19,558 nt of DNA from Peptoniphilaceae bacterium (GTDB lineage Bacteria; Bacillota; Clostridia; Tissierellales; Peptoniphilaceae): assembly GCA_029983595.1 (NCBI GenBank), contig JASBZD010000012.1:1-19558 (forward strand), read 5' to 3'. Shown piece by piece: positions 1-7,657 of the stretch. The notes beneath the pieces were generated by a model. The model was not told the origin of the DNA. It worked only from the letters and a program-made list of their open reading frames with translations, and ran no database searches. A program made the position numbers and the translations under genes. Within the stretch, counting starts at the first letter, position 1; every line of letters starts with the position of its first letter.

Positions 1-39
1 AGGCAAAATGCTTATAAAACTGCTTGAAATGCAGGATTC

Positions 40-1389
40 TTATCCTTTGACTCTTCGTAGCAACGCTATGCACTCCACATGGCTTGTTCTAGGAAACTGA
101 TCTACCATTAGTGTTTTTTCTATATCATATCCATTCTTTATAAATTCATCTAAATCTCTTACCTGTGTTTTTGGGTTACAACTTATATATAAAAATTTAT
201 CTGGTTTTATGTTTATTAGTTTAGTAAGGGTTTTAGGTAGTATTCCTTCACGTGGTGGGTCGAGAACTATTATTTCTGGATGGACTTCTAATTCTTCAAT
301 TTTTTCAAATACGTCTCCTGCTAAAAATCCCACATTTTCTATATTATTATCTCTTGCTGATTCTTTAGCACTTTCTACTGCTTCTTCTATTATCTCTATT
401 CCATATACTTTTTTTGCATTTCTCGCTAGTATCTGTGTTATTGTGCCGGTTCCTGAATATAGATCAAATACTATTTTTTCATCTAAATCTGGAATTAATG
501 CTAGTGCCTCTTTATATAATCTTTCTGCTGATTTTGTGTTGGTTTGAAAAAATGAAAATGGTGTTATTTTAAATTTTAGGCCTGAGATTTCTTCTATTAT
601 ATAATCTTTCCCATATATTTTTTCAATCTTTTCTGGGACTACTGCATCGCTTGGAGAGTCGTTATATGTTATAAAAATTGATTTTACACTTCCTTCAATT
701 TCTAGGTCTAGTATATAATCAATAAATTCTTTTTTATCAATTATTGTATCCCATGTTATTACGAGATTTATTAATATTTCACCAAGGGTTGAGCGTCTTA
801 TTACTAGGTGTCTAAGATTTCCCTCATGAGTTTTCTTATGAAAGTGCGTCATACTTTTATTTTTAAAATATTCTCTTATTGCTATTTTTAAGATATTAAA
901 ATCAGGATGAACTATCAGACATTCATCATTGTTTATTATCTCATAAAATCTATTTTTTTTATGAAGTCCTAGCGCTAATTCTGAGCCTTTATAAGAGTCA
1001 CCAAATGTATATTCCATTTTATTTCTATATTCTACGTGGCTTGGGCTATCTATAACTTTATCGATAGTTATGTTTTTTTCACCATATAATTTTTTTATCT
1101 GACTATATTTATAATCTATTTCATCTTCATAAGTCAGCGACTGGTATACACATCCCCCACATTCTTCTTTATGTATACATCCTTCATTAGTTTCTATATC
1201 TGATTTTTCTAATATTTCATATAGTTTTGCTATTTTATAATCTGATTTATTTTTTCCTGGTATAACTGACACAGTCTGCCCTACTAGCGCATTTTTAATG
1301 GCTATCTTATTTTTTATATCCTCATGGATAGCTATTCCAGTGTTAGGATATATTGAGTCTATAATTTTTACTTCTTTTAATTTTTTCAT
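40..1389 (-). CDS. rlmD: 23S rRNA (uracil-C5)-methyltransferase, RlmD/RumA family
   Basis: 449 aa, full length for the family. It should transfer a methyl group from S-adenosylmethionine to C5 of a uridine in 23S rRNA; Firmicute homologues can modify two sites (RlmCD), so site specificity is not settled. An N-terminal TRAM-like RNA-binding domain (about residues 5-65) is followed by a probable [4Fe-4S] site with Cys71, Cys77, Cys80 and Cys157. The Rossmann methyltransferase part shows FFQTNT (280-285), the SAM loop DLYSGTGT (309-316), DPPR (377-380), the nucleophile Cys404 in ISCNP, and FPRTSHVE with Glu439 as likely general base. ATG start with GAGGT about 8 nt upstream. It sits alone behind a terminator, so it probably has its own promoter. 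Confidence 0.95.
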   Translation of the reverse strand: MKKLKEVKIIDSIYPNTGIAIHEDIKNKIAIKNALVGQTVSVIPGKNKSDYKIAKLYEILEKSDIETNEGCIHKEECGGCVYQSLTYEDEIDYKYSQIKKLYGEKNITIDKVIDSPSHVEYRNKMEYTFGDSYKGSELALGLHKKNRFYEIINNDECLIVHPDFNILKIAIREYFKNKSMTHFHKKTHEGNLRHLVIRRSTLGEILINLVITWDTIIDKKEFIDYILDLEIEGSVKSIFITYNDSPSDAVVPEKIEKIYGKDYIIEEISGLKFKITPFSFFQTNTKSAERLYKEALALIPDLDEKIVFDLYSGTGTITQILARNAKKVYGIEIIEEAVESAKESARDNNIENVGFLAGDVFEKIEELEVHPEIIVLDPPREGILPKTLTKLINIKPDKFLYISCNPKTQVRDLDEFIKNGYDIEKTLMVDQFPRTSHVECIALLRRVKG

Positions 1390-1408
1390 TTAACTTACCT
1401 CTTTAGTT

Positions 1409-1417
1409 ATAATATCA
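1409..1417 (-). promoter_or_regulatory. Candidate extended -10 promoter of rlmD
   Basis: On the minus strand the 9-mer TGATATTAT (TG, one base, TATTAT) lies just downstream of the gtrA-like terminator and about 20 bp before the rlmD start codon. No convincing -35 is visible. The same 9-mer occurs upstream of the DUF2975 gene. Inferred from sequence only. Confidence 0.4.
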
Positions 1418-1433
1418 TAATTTTTAAACAATT

Positions 1434-1460
1434 AAAAAATCACACCATTAATGATGTGAT
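1434..1460 (-). terminator. Rho-independent terminator after the gtrA-like gene
   Basis: Read on the minus strand, a 9-bp stem (arms 1452-1460 and 1439-1447, one G-U pair) closes a TTAA loop and is followed by a run of T residues. It begins 8 bp after the gtrA-like stop codon and closes the six-gene accessory cluster. Confidence 0.85.
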
Positions 1461-1468
1461 AATTCTTA

Positions 1469-1885
1469 TTATTTAAAAACTAAAAACTTTGATAGCAGAA
1501 AATTTATTATAAATCCTAGCATAGATAATAAAATTTTTGCTATAGACATCGTCTGAATACTCATTCCAAGAATAAGTATTGATTTTCTATAGACTCTCTT
1601 CTCAACAAGTAATAGCCCCACTTCTTCTACTAAAAAACTAAATATTCTAGCTTCAAAAAAGTGCCTTAATTCTCTAAATAAGTCTTCTTTAGTGTCTGTT
1701 TTACTTTTAAAGACGTAATTTTTTATCGTTATAAATGCAAATGTTGTAGATAATATAAATGCTACCAAGTTAGAAAAAAGCAAGAAATTAGTATCAAATA
1801 TTATATTATATAAAAAATAAAAAACTCCATAATTTATTACAAATGATAAAAAACAAAATATCAGATATAATATTACTGATTTCAC
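1469..1885 (-). CDS. GtrA-like family membrane protein
   Basis: 138 aa with four predicted membrane segments (about residues 4-27, 35-55, 76-94 and 110-135). The central pattern NYVFKSK, followed by a helix with RHFFEARIFSFLVEE, is typical of the GtrA/DPMS group, which are usually partners in moving or modifying polyprenyl-linked sugars for cell-surface glycans. The substrate cannot be told. The start is GTG with GGAG 8 nt upstream; a nearby ATG is out of frame and runs at once into a stop. It is the last gene of the cluster, 30 bp behind the unknown membrane protein, with no glycosyltransferase next to it. Confidence 0.8.
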   Translation of the reverse strand: MKSVILYLIFCFLSFVINYGVFYFLYNIIFDTNFLLFSNLVAFILSTTFAFITIKNYVFKSKTDTKEDLFRELRHFFEARIFSFLVEEVGLLLVEKRVYRKSILILGMSIQTMSIAKILLSMLGFIINFLLSKFLVFK

Positions 1886-1915
1886 AAAATCATCTCCATA
1901 CTAAAATAAAATAAT

Positions 1916-2401
1916 CTAATTTAGTTTTCTAGTTCTAATATACTTTTTCTTTATATATTTTTTATTAAATATTACTCCACTAAGCCCATAAATAAGTCCA
2001 ATAGCTATAAATACAATAATTAAATTTATAAAAGTTACTTCATAATTTAGAATTTTTAAAATAAATAACATAGGTGAAAGTAAAATCTGGCCAATAAATA
2101 CTAATAAGTTTAAACTAGTTATTTTTAAGCCTACTTTATATAACATATAAATTACTACTATCAATATAAAACTAAATATAAATGAAAATAAATTCTCTAA
2201 AATATTCTCATATGCGCCAAGATTTATCCCAAATATTATCGTTACTATTCCTATAATAAATATAAATATATATTTTATAATATTATTGTTAAAATTATAT
2301 CCTGATTTATAAAATATCTGTGATGATATAAATACTAGGACTAGCGATAAAACTACTATTCCCAAGTAACTTACTAGTCCTTTTAAATTTTTTAAAACCA
2401 T
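1916..2401 (-). CDS. Integral membrane protein of unknown function
   Basis: 161 aa. I do not recognise a family. The protein is very hydrophobic, with about five membrane segments (roughly residues 9-29, 41-61, 68-90, 94-118 and 122-145), and ends in a strongly basic tail rich in Lys and Arg (KKYIKKKYIRTRK), which the positive-inside rule places in the cytoplasm. ATG start; the AGG that may serve as ribosome binding site overlaps the TAG stop of apbE 8 bp upstream, suggesting translational coupling. It lacks the S/T-G-A-T motif of ApbE-flavinylated proteins, so it is not an obvious substrate of its neighbour. Its position between apbE and a GtrA-like gene suggests an envelope role, but this is only context. 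Confidence 0.7.
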   Translation of the reverse strand: MVLKNLKGLVSYLGIVVLSLVLVFISSQIFYKSGYNFNNNIIKYIFIFIIGIVTIIFGINLGAYENILENLFSFIFSFILIVVIYMLYKVGLKITSLNLLVFIGQILLSPMLFILKILNYEVTFINLIIVFIAIGLIYGLSGVIFNKKYIKKKYIRTRKLN

Positions 2402-2409
2402 ATTCGTAC

Positions 2410-3492
2410 CTATTTTTTTAGAAGTGATTTTACTCCTTCTGTATAATACTCATTATTTTCATTATCAAGCCACATCGCCTCAGCTCCATCTATACTTTCG
2501 ATTAATTTTTTACCTTCTTCATAAGGCATTAAAAATATAGTAGTAGATAAAAAGTCAGCTAACCCAGAATCCTCATAGATTACTGTTGTGGACTTAAAAT
2601 ATTCGCCAGGGAAAAGAGTGTCTTTATCTATTAGATGGTGATAAACTTTATCATTTACCTTATAAAATCTCTGATAATTTCCACTAGTTACTACACTTAA
2701 ATCTTTAATATTTATAGTTTCTGATAGATTTTCACTGTCATTTCCTAAAATAGCATCTGGGTTTTGAATTCCTACTGTCCAATTATCTCGCCCATCTTTT
2801 GGCGATCCTACAGCCTTTACATTTCCGCCTGCTGATATTAAAAATGAATCATATCCTTTTTCTACTAGCTCATCACTTATTAATTCTACTGCATAGCCTT
2901 TAGCAGTAGCGCCTATATCTATACTTACATCTTTATCATCAATAAATACTGTTTTTTCATTTTCATCTAGAATAATATGTTCAATGCCAATATGTTTTTT
3001 TGCTTCTTCTAATTCAGATATTGATGGAATATATTTAGATTCATCTTCATCTTTAATATCTTCTAATAGATATGGATCTCTATAATTATGCCAAACTTTT
3101 AAAACCGAACCCATACTTATATCAGTATCTTTACTATATTTTTCGTAGCATTCTTTAGAAAACTTAATTAGATTAAATAAATCATCAGAAACTTTTACAG
3201 GCTCTATTCCCGCTTTATCATTAATCGTCTTAGCATTATTTAATCCATCATAATTTTCATAAGTCGTAAATTCTTTATGAAGCTCGATAAATCTCTCTTT
3301 AGTTATATCAAAAAACTCTTTAGCCTCTTTTTCACTCGGTGCAAAAATAGTCAGTGTAATTACAGTATCAAAAGCATCATAAAATGTCTCGTTATACTTT
3401 TCCATCGGCACTTCAGATTTATTTTCTGTCATTACACATCCGCTAAATATAAAAACTAAACTTAAAATTAAAATTAAATACTTCTTTTTCAT
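2410..3492 (-). CDS. apbE: ApbE-family FAD:protein FMN transferase, lipoprotein
   Basis: 360 aa, a normal ApbE length. ApbE enzymes take FMN from FAD and attach it through a phosphoester bond to a Thr or Ser of extracytoplasmic flavoproteins such as RnfG/NqrC-type and FMN_bind-domain proteins. A lipoprotein signal peptide (residues 1-18) ends in FSGC with Cys19 as lipidation site, placing the enzyme outside the membrane. Diagnostic motifs follow: DTVITL (42-47), DIGATAKGYA (192-201), SAGGN (220-224), HHLID (285-289) and LADFLST (311-317), whose Asp313 matches the Mg2+ ligand. ATG start with GAGGA close upstream. No acceptor flavoprotein gene lies in the window, so the target is unknown. Confidence 0.93.
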   Translation of the reverse strand: MKKKYLILILSLVFIFSGCVMTENKSEVPMEKYNETFYDAFDTVITLTIFAPSEKEAKEFFDITKERFIELHKEFTTYENYDGLNNAKTINDKAGIEPVKVSDDLFNLIKFSKECYEKYSKDTDISMGSVLKVWHNYRDPYLLEDIKDEDESKYIPSISELEEAKKHIGIEHIILDENEKTVFIDDKDVSIDIGATAKGYAVELISDELVEKGYDSFLISAGGNVKAVGSPKDGRDNWTVGIQNPDAILGNDSENLSETINIKDLSVVTSGNYQRFYKVNDKVYHHLIDKDTLFPGEYFKSTTVIYEDSGLADFLSTTIFLMPYEEGKKLIESIDGAEAMWLDNENNEYYTEGVKSLLKK

Positions 3493-3499
3493 AATTCCT

Positions 3500-4252
3500 C
3501 TATATTAATGTATCTCTTAAAACTTTTACAGCTGCAGCAATAGCCATAATTATAAATATTGGTTTTACTAGCTTATTTCCCTTTTCTATAGCCATTCTAG
3601 AACCCACAATAGCTCCAGCTATCATACTTATACCTACTAGAATCCCAATCTTATAATCTATATTACCATTTATCATAAATAATATAAAACTCATAATGTT
3701 GGACCCTAGATTTAGAATTTTTGAGTTTGCGCTGGCATTTACAAAGTTCATTCCAAAAATACTTACTAATCCAAATATAATAAATGAACCAGTGCCAGGC
3801 CCAAAAAATCCATCATAAAACCCTAATAGAAACGCAAAAACCATTCCATATATAAGAGTTTTTTTATTATATCCATTATACTTATCTATCTCGCCAATAC
3901 TAGGCTTTACCATAGTATAAATTCCAACGGCTATCAAGATTATGACGATAAGAGGTTGCAAAATAGTTGGGTCAATTCTTAAAACAGTTTTTACACCAAA
4001 AAAAGCACCTAAAAAAGAAAATGGCACGAGTTTTAATACTAGATCCCATTTTATTTTATCATTTTTGGCATAAGTCCCCGCACTTACGGCAGTTCCCATA
4101 AATGCCGCAAACTTATTCGTTCCTAACAAAAGATGAGGCGGAAGACCTGCTATCATATATGCAGGAATCGTAATAAGTCCACTACCTCCAGCTATCGCAT
4201 CTATAACTGCGGCTATAAAACCCATTACCATTAAAAATATTATTTTTAGCAA
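3500..4252 (-). CDS. TSUP (TauE/SafE) family permease, YfcA-like
   Basis: 250 aa, eight or so membrane segments with the internal duplication of this family: GFIAAVIDAIAGGSG near the N-terminus and GFYDGFFGPGTGSF at about 155-170. It closely follows the pattern of E. coli YfcA. Members export or import sulfur compounds or organic anions; the substrate here is unknown. I place the start at a TTG at 4250-4252, nine bases after an AGGAGG that lies inside the end of the upstream HTH gene. A longer reading from 4288 would overlap the HTH gene and has no ribosome binding site. The gap to the HTH stop codon is one base, implying coupling. Confidence 0.88.
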   Translation of the reverse strand: MLKIIFLMVMGFIAAVIDAIAGGSGLITIPAYMIAGLPPHLLLGTNKFAAFMGTAVSAGTYAKNDKIKWDLVLKLVPFSFLGAFFGVKTVLRIDPTILQPLIVIILIAVGIYTMVKPSIGEIDKYNGYNKKTLIYGMVFAFLLGFYDGFFGPGTGSFIIFGLVSIFGMNFVNASANSKILNLGSNIMSFILFMINGNIDYKIGILVGISMIAGAIVGSRMAIEKGNKLVKPIFIIMAIAAAVKVLRDTLI

Positions 4253-4253
4253 A

Positions 4254-4463
4254 CTACTTATCCTCCTCAATATATAAAAGTATATCACCAGGTTGACACT
4301 CTAGAACTTCACAAATTGCATCTAGTGTAGAAAACCTAATAGCTTTTGCCTTATTATTTTTTAAAATAGAAATATTGGCTATAGTAATCCCTACTTTTTC
4401 AGATAATTCAGTAACTGTCATATTTTTTTCTTTTAATTTTTCATCTAGATTAACAATAATCAA
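4254..4463 (-). CDS. Small XRE/Cro-type HTH regulator, YozG-like
   Basis: 69 aa, essentially one helix-turn-helix domain: VTELSEKVGITIANISILKN supplies the two DNA-contacting helices, followed by FSTLDAICEVLECQPGDIL, the family's characteristic second half. The start is a TTG at 4461-4463 giving MIIVNLD, the usual N-terminus of YozG-like proteins, with GAGGTGG eight bases upstream. A GTG at 4472 would sit on that ribosome binding site and is rejected. The ribosome binding site overlaps the TGA stop of the DUF2975 gene. HTH proteins of this type are very commonly paired with DUF2975 membrane proteins, presumably as a regulator and its membrane partner; the signal is unknown. Autoregulation of this cluster is plausible. 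Confidence 0.9.
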   Translation of the reverse strand: MIIVNLDEKLKEKNMTVTELSEKVGITIANISILKNNKAKAIRFSTLDAICEVLECQPGDILLYIEEDK

Positions 4464-4473
4464 CTTAACCACC

Positions 4474-4953
4474 TCATATTGTTAAATCATTTTCTCGTTT
4501 TAAAATATTAGCTCGTTTTACTAAAAAAGATAGAATTCTAGAAAAAATCGCTATTAAAACTGATGATAAAATTACTAAAAAAATTATAACGCCTAAAAGA
4601 TAGGTGAAAAATTGGTTAATAAGAAAAATAACAAGAATTACTATAAATAAAAAAGTAATAATTAGACAGCATACAGATATTAAGTTTAAGGCTTTTATGG
4701 GTTTGTCACTAAAAATCTCGTCATTTAAAATATATCTACATATTAAAAGAGTCTCATATAGCACTATAAAAAAAGGAATAGCACTAATTAGGACCATAAC
4801 CCCAATAGGTTTTCCTAGATATGAAATCTCTTGATATGTCGCTTCTGAAAATTCTATTAAATCTGGCAATATTAAAAATGCTGCTAAAAGCATAAAAATT
4901 CCCAGAACTACTATAATCGCCATCAGGCCTTTAACTTGTTTTTTATCTTCCAT
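4474..4953 (-). CDS. DUF2975 family membrane protein
   Basis: 159 aa with four predicted membrane segments (about residues 9-31, 50-72, 89-113 and 117-140) and a short charged C-terminus. The loop LICRYILNDEIFSDKPIKAL between the second and third segments and the pairing with a YozG-like HTH gene identify the DUF2975 group. Its biochemical function is unknown; the recurrent pairing suggests that it controls, or is controlled by, the HTH protein. ATG start with AAGGAAAG upstream. It is the first gene of the six-gene cluster that runs to the terminator at 1434-1460, with all gaps 30 bp or less. Confidence 0.8.
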   Translation of the reverse strand: MEDKKQVKGLMAIIVVLGIFMLLAAFLILPDLIEFSEATYQEISYLGKPIGVMVLISAIPFFIVLYETLLICRYILNDEIFSDKPIKALNLISVCCLIITFLFIVILVIFLINQFFTYLLGVIIFLVILSSVLIAIFSRILSFLVKRANILKRENDLTI

Positions 4954-4981
4954 AATCTTTCCTTAATAAATCTATAAATTT

Positions 4982-5009
4982 ATAATATCATATATAAATA
5001 ATTAGTTAA
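4982..5009 (-). promoter_or_regulatory. Promoter of the DUF2975-HTH-TSUP-apbE cluster
   Basis: Minus-strand reading: -35-like TTAACT (5004-5009), a 16-bp spacer, then -10 TATTAT (4982-4987) preceded by TGA, an extended -10. The cobO terminator is immediately upstream, so a promoter is required here. A perfect 12-bp palindrome TATAAATTTATA (4973-4984) overlaps the -10 and the likely start site and could be an operator, though such AT-rich palindromes are common by chance. Confidence 0.5.
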
Positions 5010-5012
5010 ATT

Positions 5013-5039
5013 AAAAAAAGCTCTTAAATCTAAGAGCTT
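5013..5039 (-). terminator. Rho-independent terminator after cobO
   Basis: Minus strand: a perfect 9-bp stem (AAGCTCTTA, 5031-5039, with 5018-5026), a 4-base loop and an uninterrupted T run. It ends the ftsH-cobO unit. Confidence 0.92.
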
Positions 5040-5047
5040 AGTTGTTG

Positions 5048-5560
5048 TTAGTTATCTATACCGCGACGGGATAAAACACCCTCTTTATAATAATGCTTTA
5101 TCTCCTTCATCTCGGTAACAAGATCAGCATATTCATATAATTCTTCTGGCATCATTATTCCAGTAAGAATTAGTTCAACATGCGGATTTTTGGATTTTAA
5201 TAAATCTATCACTTCATCAGTAGTGACTATCCCCATCATAATAGCTATTGAAATCTCATCAAGGATAACTAAATCATATTTATCAGTTTTTATAATATCT
5301 AAGGATTTTAAAAATCCATCATGTATTATTTTTCTATCATTATCAGTCATATCGCCGCCAAAATTATCAGATCCAAATAGTTCAATAGTTATATTGTCAA
5401 AATGATTTTCTATGTCTACTTCTGAATATCTGATATTTTTAAAAAACTGGGCAATATATACGTTATATCCTGTTAACACCGATCTTAAAGCTACGCCAAA
5501 TGCTGCTGTAGTCTTACCTTTTCCATTTCCTGTATAAATATGAGTATATCCTTTTTCCAT
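5048..5560 (-). CDS. cobO: Corrinoid adenosyltransferase, CobO/BtuR family
   Basis: 170 aa. It should transfer the adenosyl group of ATP to the cobalt of a reduced corrinoid, making adenosylcobalamin in the cytoplasm. The N-terminal P-loop GNGKGKTT (11-18) is the family's unusual Walker A; LVILDEI (97-103) matches Walker B; and LTGIMMPEELYEYADLVTEM (122-141) with a basic GVLSRRGI end is the diagnostic C-terminal segment. ATG start with GGAG upstream. It begins 14 bp after the ftsH stop and ends at a terminator, so it is expressed with ftsH. No other cobalamin gene is present here, which fits salvage of external corrinoids more than synthesis, but the rest of the genome is unseen. Confidence 0.93.
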   Translation of the reverse strand: MEKGYTHIYTGNGKGKTTAAFGVALRSVLTGYNVYIAQFFKNIRYSEVDIENHFDNITIELFGSDNFGGDMTDNDRKIIHDGFLKSLDIIKTDKYDLVILDEISIAIMMGIVTTDEVIDLLKSKNPHVELILTGIMMPEELYEYADLVTEMKEIKHYYKEGVLSRRGIDN

Positions 5561-5574
5561 AGCTATCTCCTTTT

Positions 5575-7557
5575 TTATATCGATGGATTATCGTCATCTT
5601 TATCTTCTATTTTTCCTTGTAGATCACTAGTAGGAGTTATAACTTCTTCTACAGTTTCACTATTGTCATTATTTTTATCTTCATTCTCATTAGGTAATGG
5701 CTCATTATTTAATATCGACATAAATTCTTCACCACTTATAGTTTCTTTTTTAAGAAGAAATCTAGAAATTTCGTGAAGTTTATCGATATTATCTTTTAAA
5801 ATATTTATAGCTTTTGTATGAGCATCTTCTACTATTTTCTTAACTTCTTTATCTATTATTGCTTCTGTTTCATCAGATGCATTAGTACTAATCGAGCCAC
5901 CTAGATATTGGTTCTGATTAGTATCGATATGAATCATACCTATCTCATCAGTCATACCATATTGAGTTACCATAGCTCTAGCTATAGATGTAGCTCTTTC
6001 GATATCGTTAGATGCTCCACTAGTACGAGTATTAAAAATCAACTCTTCGGCACTACGTCCACCAGTAAATGTAACGATTTTATTAAAAGCATCTTCTCTA
6101 GTGTAGATAAATTTTTCTTCTTCATCTACCTGCATAGTAAATCCTAAAGCCCCTGAAGTACGAGGAATAATAGTAATTTTGGTTACTGGAGCTGAATTAG
6201 TCTGAAGTGCTGCGACTAGTGCGTGACCTACTTCATGATATGCAATAATTTCACGCTCTTTAGGCTGAATTACTGCATTTTTCTTTTGGTGACCAGCTAG
6301 TACTACATCTACACTTTCTAATAAATCTTCATTTTCTACTTTTTGACGACCCATTCTCACTGCTCTAAGAGCTGCTTCATTTACCATGTTAGCTAAATCT
6401 GCACCACTTGCACCTGTGGTCGCTCTAGCCACTAGACGAGTATCTAAGTCAGGAGCATGGCGTACATTTTTAAGATGAACTTTTAATATATCTTCACGAC
6501 CTTTAAGATCAGGAAGTTCTACCGGAATACGTCTGTCAAAGCGTCCAGGTCTTAAAAGCGCTGGATCCAGTGTATCTGGTCTATTAGTAGCCCCAAGGAT
6601 AACTACACCATTATTTGCATTAAATCCATCCATTTCAGATAAAAGTTGGTTAAGAGTCTGTTCACGTTCGTCATTTCCACCAAATCCTGAACCATCTCTT
6701 TTTTTACCAATTGTATCAATCTCGTCAATAAATACTATACATGGCGCTTTTTTATTAGCTTCTTCAAATAAGTCTCTTACCTTAGCTGCTCCAAGTCCCA
6801 CAAACATCTCTACAAAGTCAGAACCTGAAATAGAGAAAAATGGTACTTTAGCTTCTCCAGCTACAGCTTTAGCTAAAAGAGTTTTACCAGTTCCTGGCGG
6901 TCCTACTAAAAGCGCACCTTTTGGAAGTTTCGCCCCAATTTTGGTATATTTTTTTGGAGAGTGTAAAAAGTCTACTATTTCAGTTAGTGCTTCTTTAGCC
7001 TCATCTTGACCAGCTACATCATGAAAAGTTATACCATCAGTAGACTCAGCATAAATCTTGGCATTTGATTTACCAAGATTCATCGGTCCGCCACCGCCCA
7101 TATTTTTAAACATCATTCTAGAAATAAAAATCCAGAAACCAGCTAAAAGGGCAATTTGGACTACTAGGCTTAGAAGACTCATTAAGAATGTATTTCTCTC
7201 TTGTGGCACTCTTTCATAAGTTACGCCAGCTTCTTGAAGTCTATCTACTAGCTGTCTATCTTCTCCATATTCAAATTTTTTAACTGAATAAATAGTTTCA
7301 TCATCATCTTTTAGAGTATAATGAATTTCTCTATCTAATATCTCAGCCTTTTTAATATTTTTAGTCTGTGTAACAAATGTATTATATGAAACTTCTTTTA
7401 CTGGGTCTTGCATAAATTTAGGAAGCATAAAAAAGTTCACTAAAATTAGTAAAAGAATTATAGTTATATAAACAGAAGTATTAGGCTTTTTAGGCGGTTT
7501 CATGCCAGATGGCCTATTAGGTCTTCTATTCTGATTTTGATTATCATTTCGGTTCAA
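5575..7557 (-). CDS. ftsH: ATP-dependent zinc metalloprotease FtsH
   Basis: 660 aa. A membrane-anchored AAA+ protease that unfolds and degrades membrane and short-lived cytoplasmic proteins as a hexamer. Membrane segments lie at about 29-47 and 125-147 with an external domain between them. The AAA+ part has Walker A GPPGTGKT (219-226), the pore motif FVGLGA near 252, Walker B VFIDE (275-279) and the arginine-finger region RPGRFDRR (336-343). The protease zinc motif is HEVGH (441-445). The C-terminal 45 residues are an acidic, Asn-rich tail. The longest in-frame start is TTG (7555-7557), 8 nt after AGTAGGT and just after an in-frame stop; an internal ATG at 7503 giving MKPPKK is possible but poorly served by a ribosome binding site. 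In many Firmicutes ftsH follows tilS-hpt; here it is paired with cobO. Confidence 0.96.
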   Translation of the reverse strand: MNRNDNQNQNRRPNRPSGMKPPKKPNTSVYITIILLLILVNFFMLPKFMQDPVKEVSYNTFVTQTKNIKKAEILDREIHYTLKDDDETIYSVKKFEYGEDRQLVDRLQEAGVTYERVPQERNTFLMSLLSLVVQIALLAGFWIFISRMMFKNMGGGGPMNLGKSNAKIYAESTDGITFHDVAGQDEAKEALTEIVDFLHSPKKYTKIGAKLPKGALLVGPPGTGKTLLAKAVAGEAKVPFFSISGSDFVEMFVGLGAAKVRDLFEEANKKAPCIVFIDEIDTIGKKRDGSGFGGNDEREQTLNQLLSEMDGFNANNGVVILGATNRPDTLDPALLRPGRFDRRIPVELPDLKGREDILKVHLKNVRHAPDLDTRLVARATTGASGADLANMVNEAALRAVRMGRQKVENEDLLESVDVVLAGHQKKNAVIQPKEREIIAYHEVGHALVAALQTNSAPVTKITIIPRTSGALGFTMQVDEEEKFIYTREDAFNKIVTFTGGRSAEELIFNTRTSGASNDIERATSIARAMVTQYGMTDEIGMIHIDTNQNQYLGGSISTNASDETEAIIDKEVKKIVEDAHTKAINILKDNIDKLHEISRFLLKKETISGEEFMSILNNEPLPNENEDKNNDNSETVEEVITPTSDLQGKIEDKDDDNPSI

Positions 7558-7591
7558 ATATTATACCTACTTTCTAAATTTCTATCTACTA

Positions 7592-7619
7592 TTTATACCC
7601 TTAATTTATAAAAATATAA
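7592..7619 (-). promoter_or_regulatory. Weak candidate promoter for ftsH-cobO
   Basis: Minus strand: TTATAT (7614-7619), 16-bp spacer, TATAAA (7592-7597). The -35 is poor and there is no TG extension. It lies between the recR terminator and the ftsH ribosome binding site, where a promoter is expected. I see no inverted repeat of the CIRCE type. Confidence 0.3.
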
Positions 7620-7627
7620 CTAAATTT

Positions 7628-7655
7628 AAAATAAGCCATGAAATTTCATAGCTTA
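7628..7655 (-). terminator. Rho-independent terminator after recR
   Basis: Minus strand: a 10-bp stem (arms 7646-7655 and 7632-7641, one G-U pair), AATT loop, then TTTT and further AT-rich sequence. It starts a few bases after the recR stop and closes dnaX-ybaB-recR. The T run is short, so termination may be partial. Confidence 0.75.
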
Positions 7656-7657
7656 GT

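Noticed and set aside
1..39. Repeats of GCATTT/GCTTAT-like words downstream of rlmD as a mobile element end
   Set aside because: Only 39 bases are visible, with no inverted repeat or target duplication that I can support.
209..547. 112-residue open frame on the plus strand inside rlmD
   Set aside because: Fully antisense to conserved rlmD sequence, composition follows from the opposite strand, and no ribosome binding site. The same holds for open frames at 3277-3459, 4604-4834, 5190-5405, 5540-5776, 5908-6147, 9507-9695 and 14228-14464.
4253..4288. ATG start for the TSUP permease at 4288
   Set aside because: The extra 12 residues (MIYFYILRRISS) are a shadow of the end of the HTH gene and include its ribosome binding site region.
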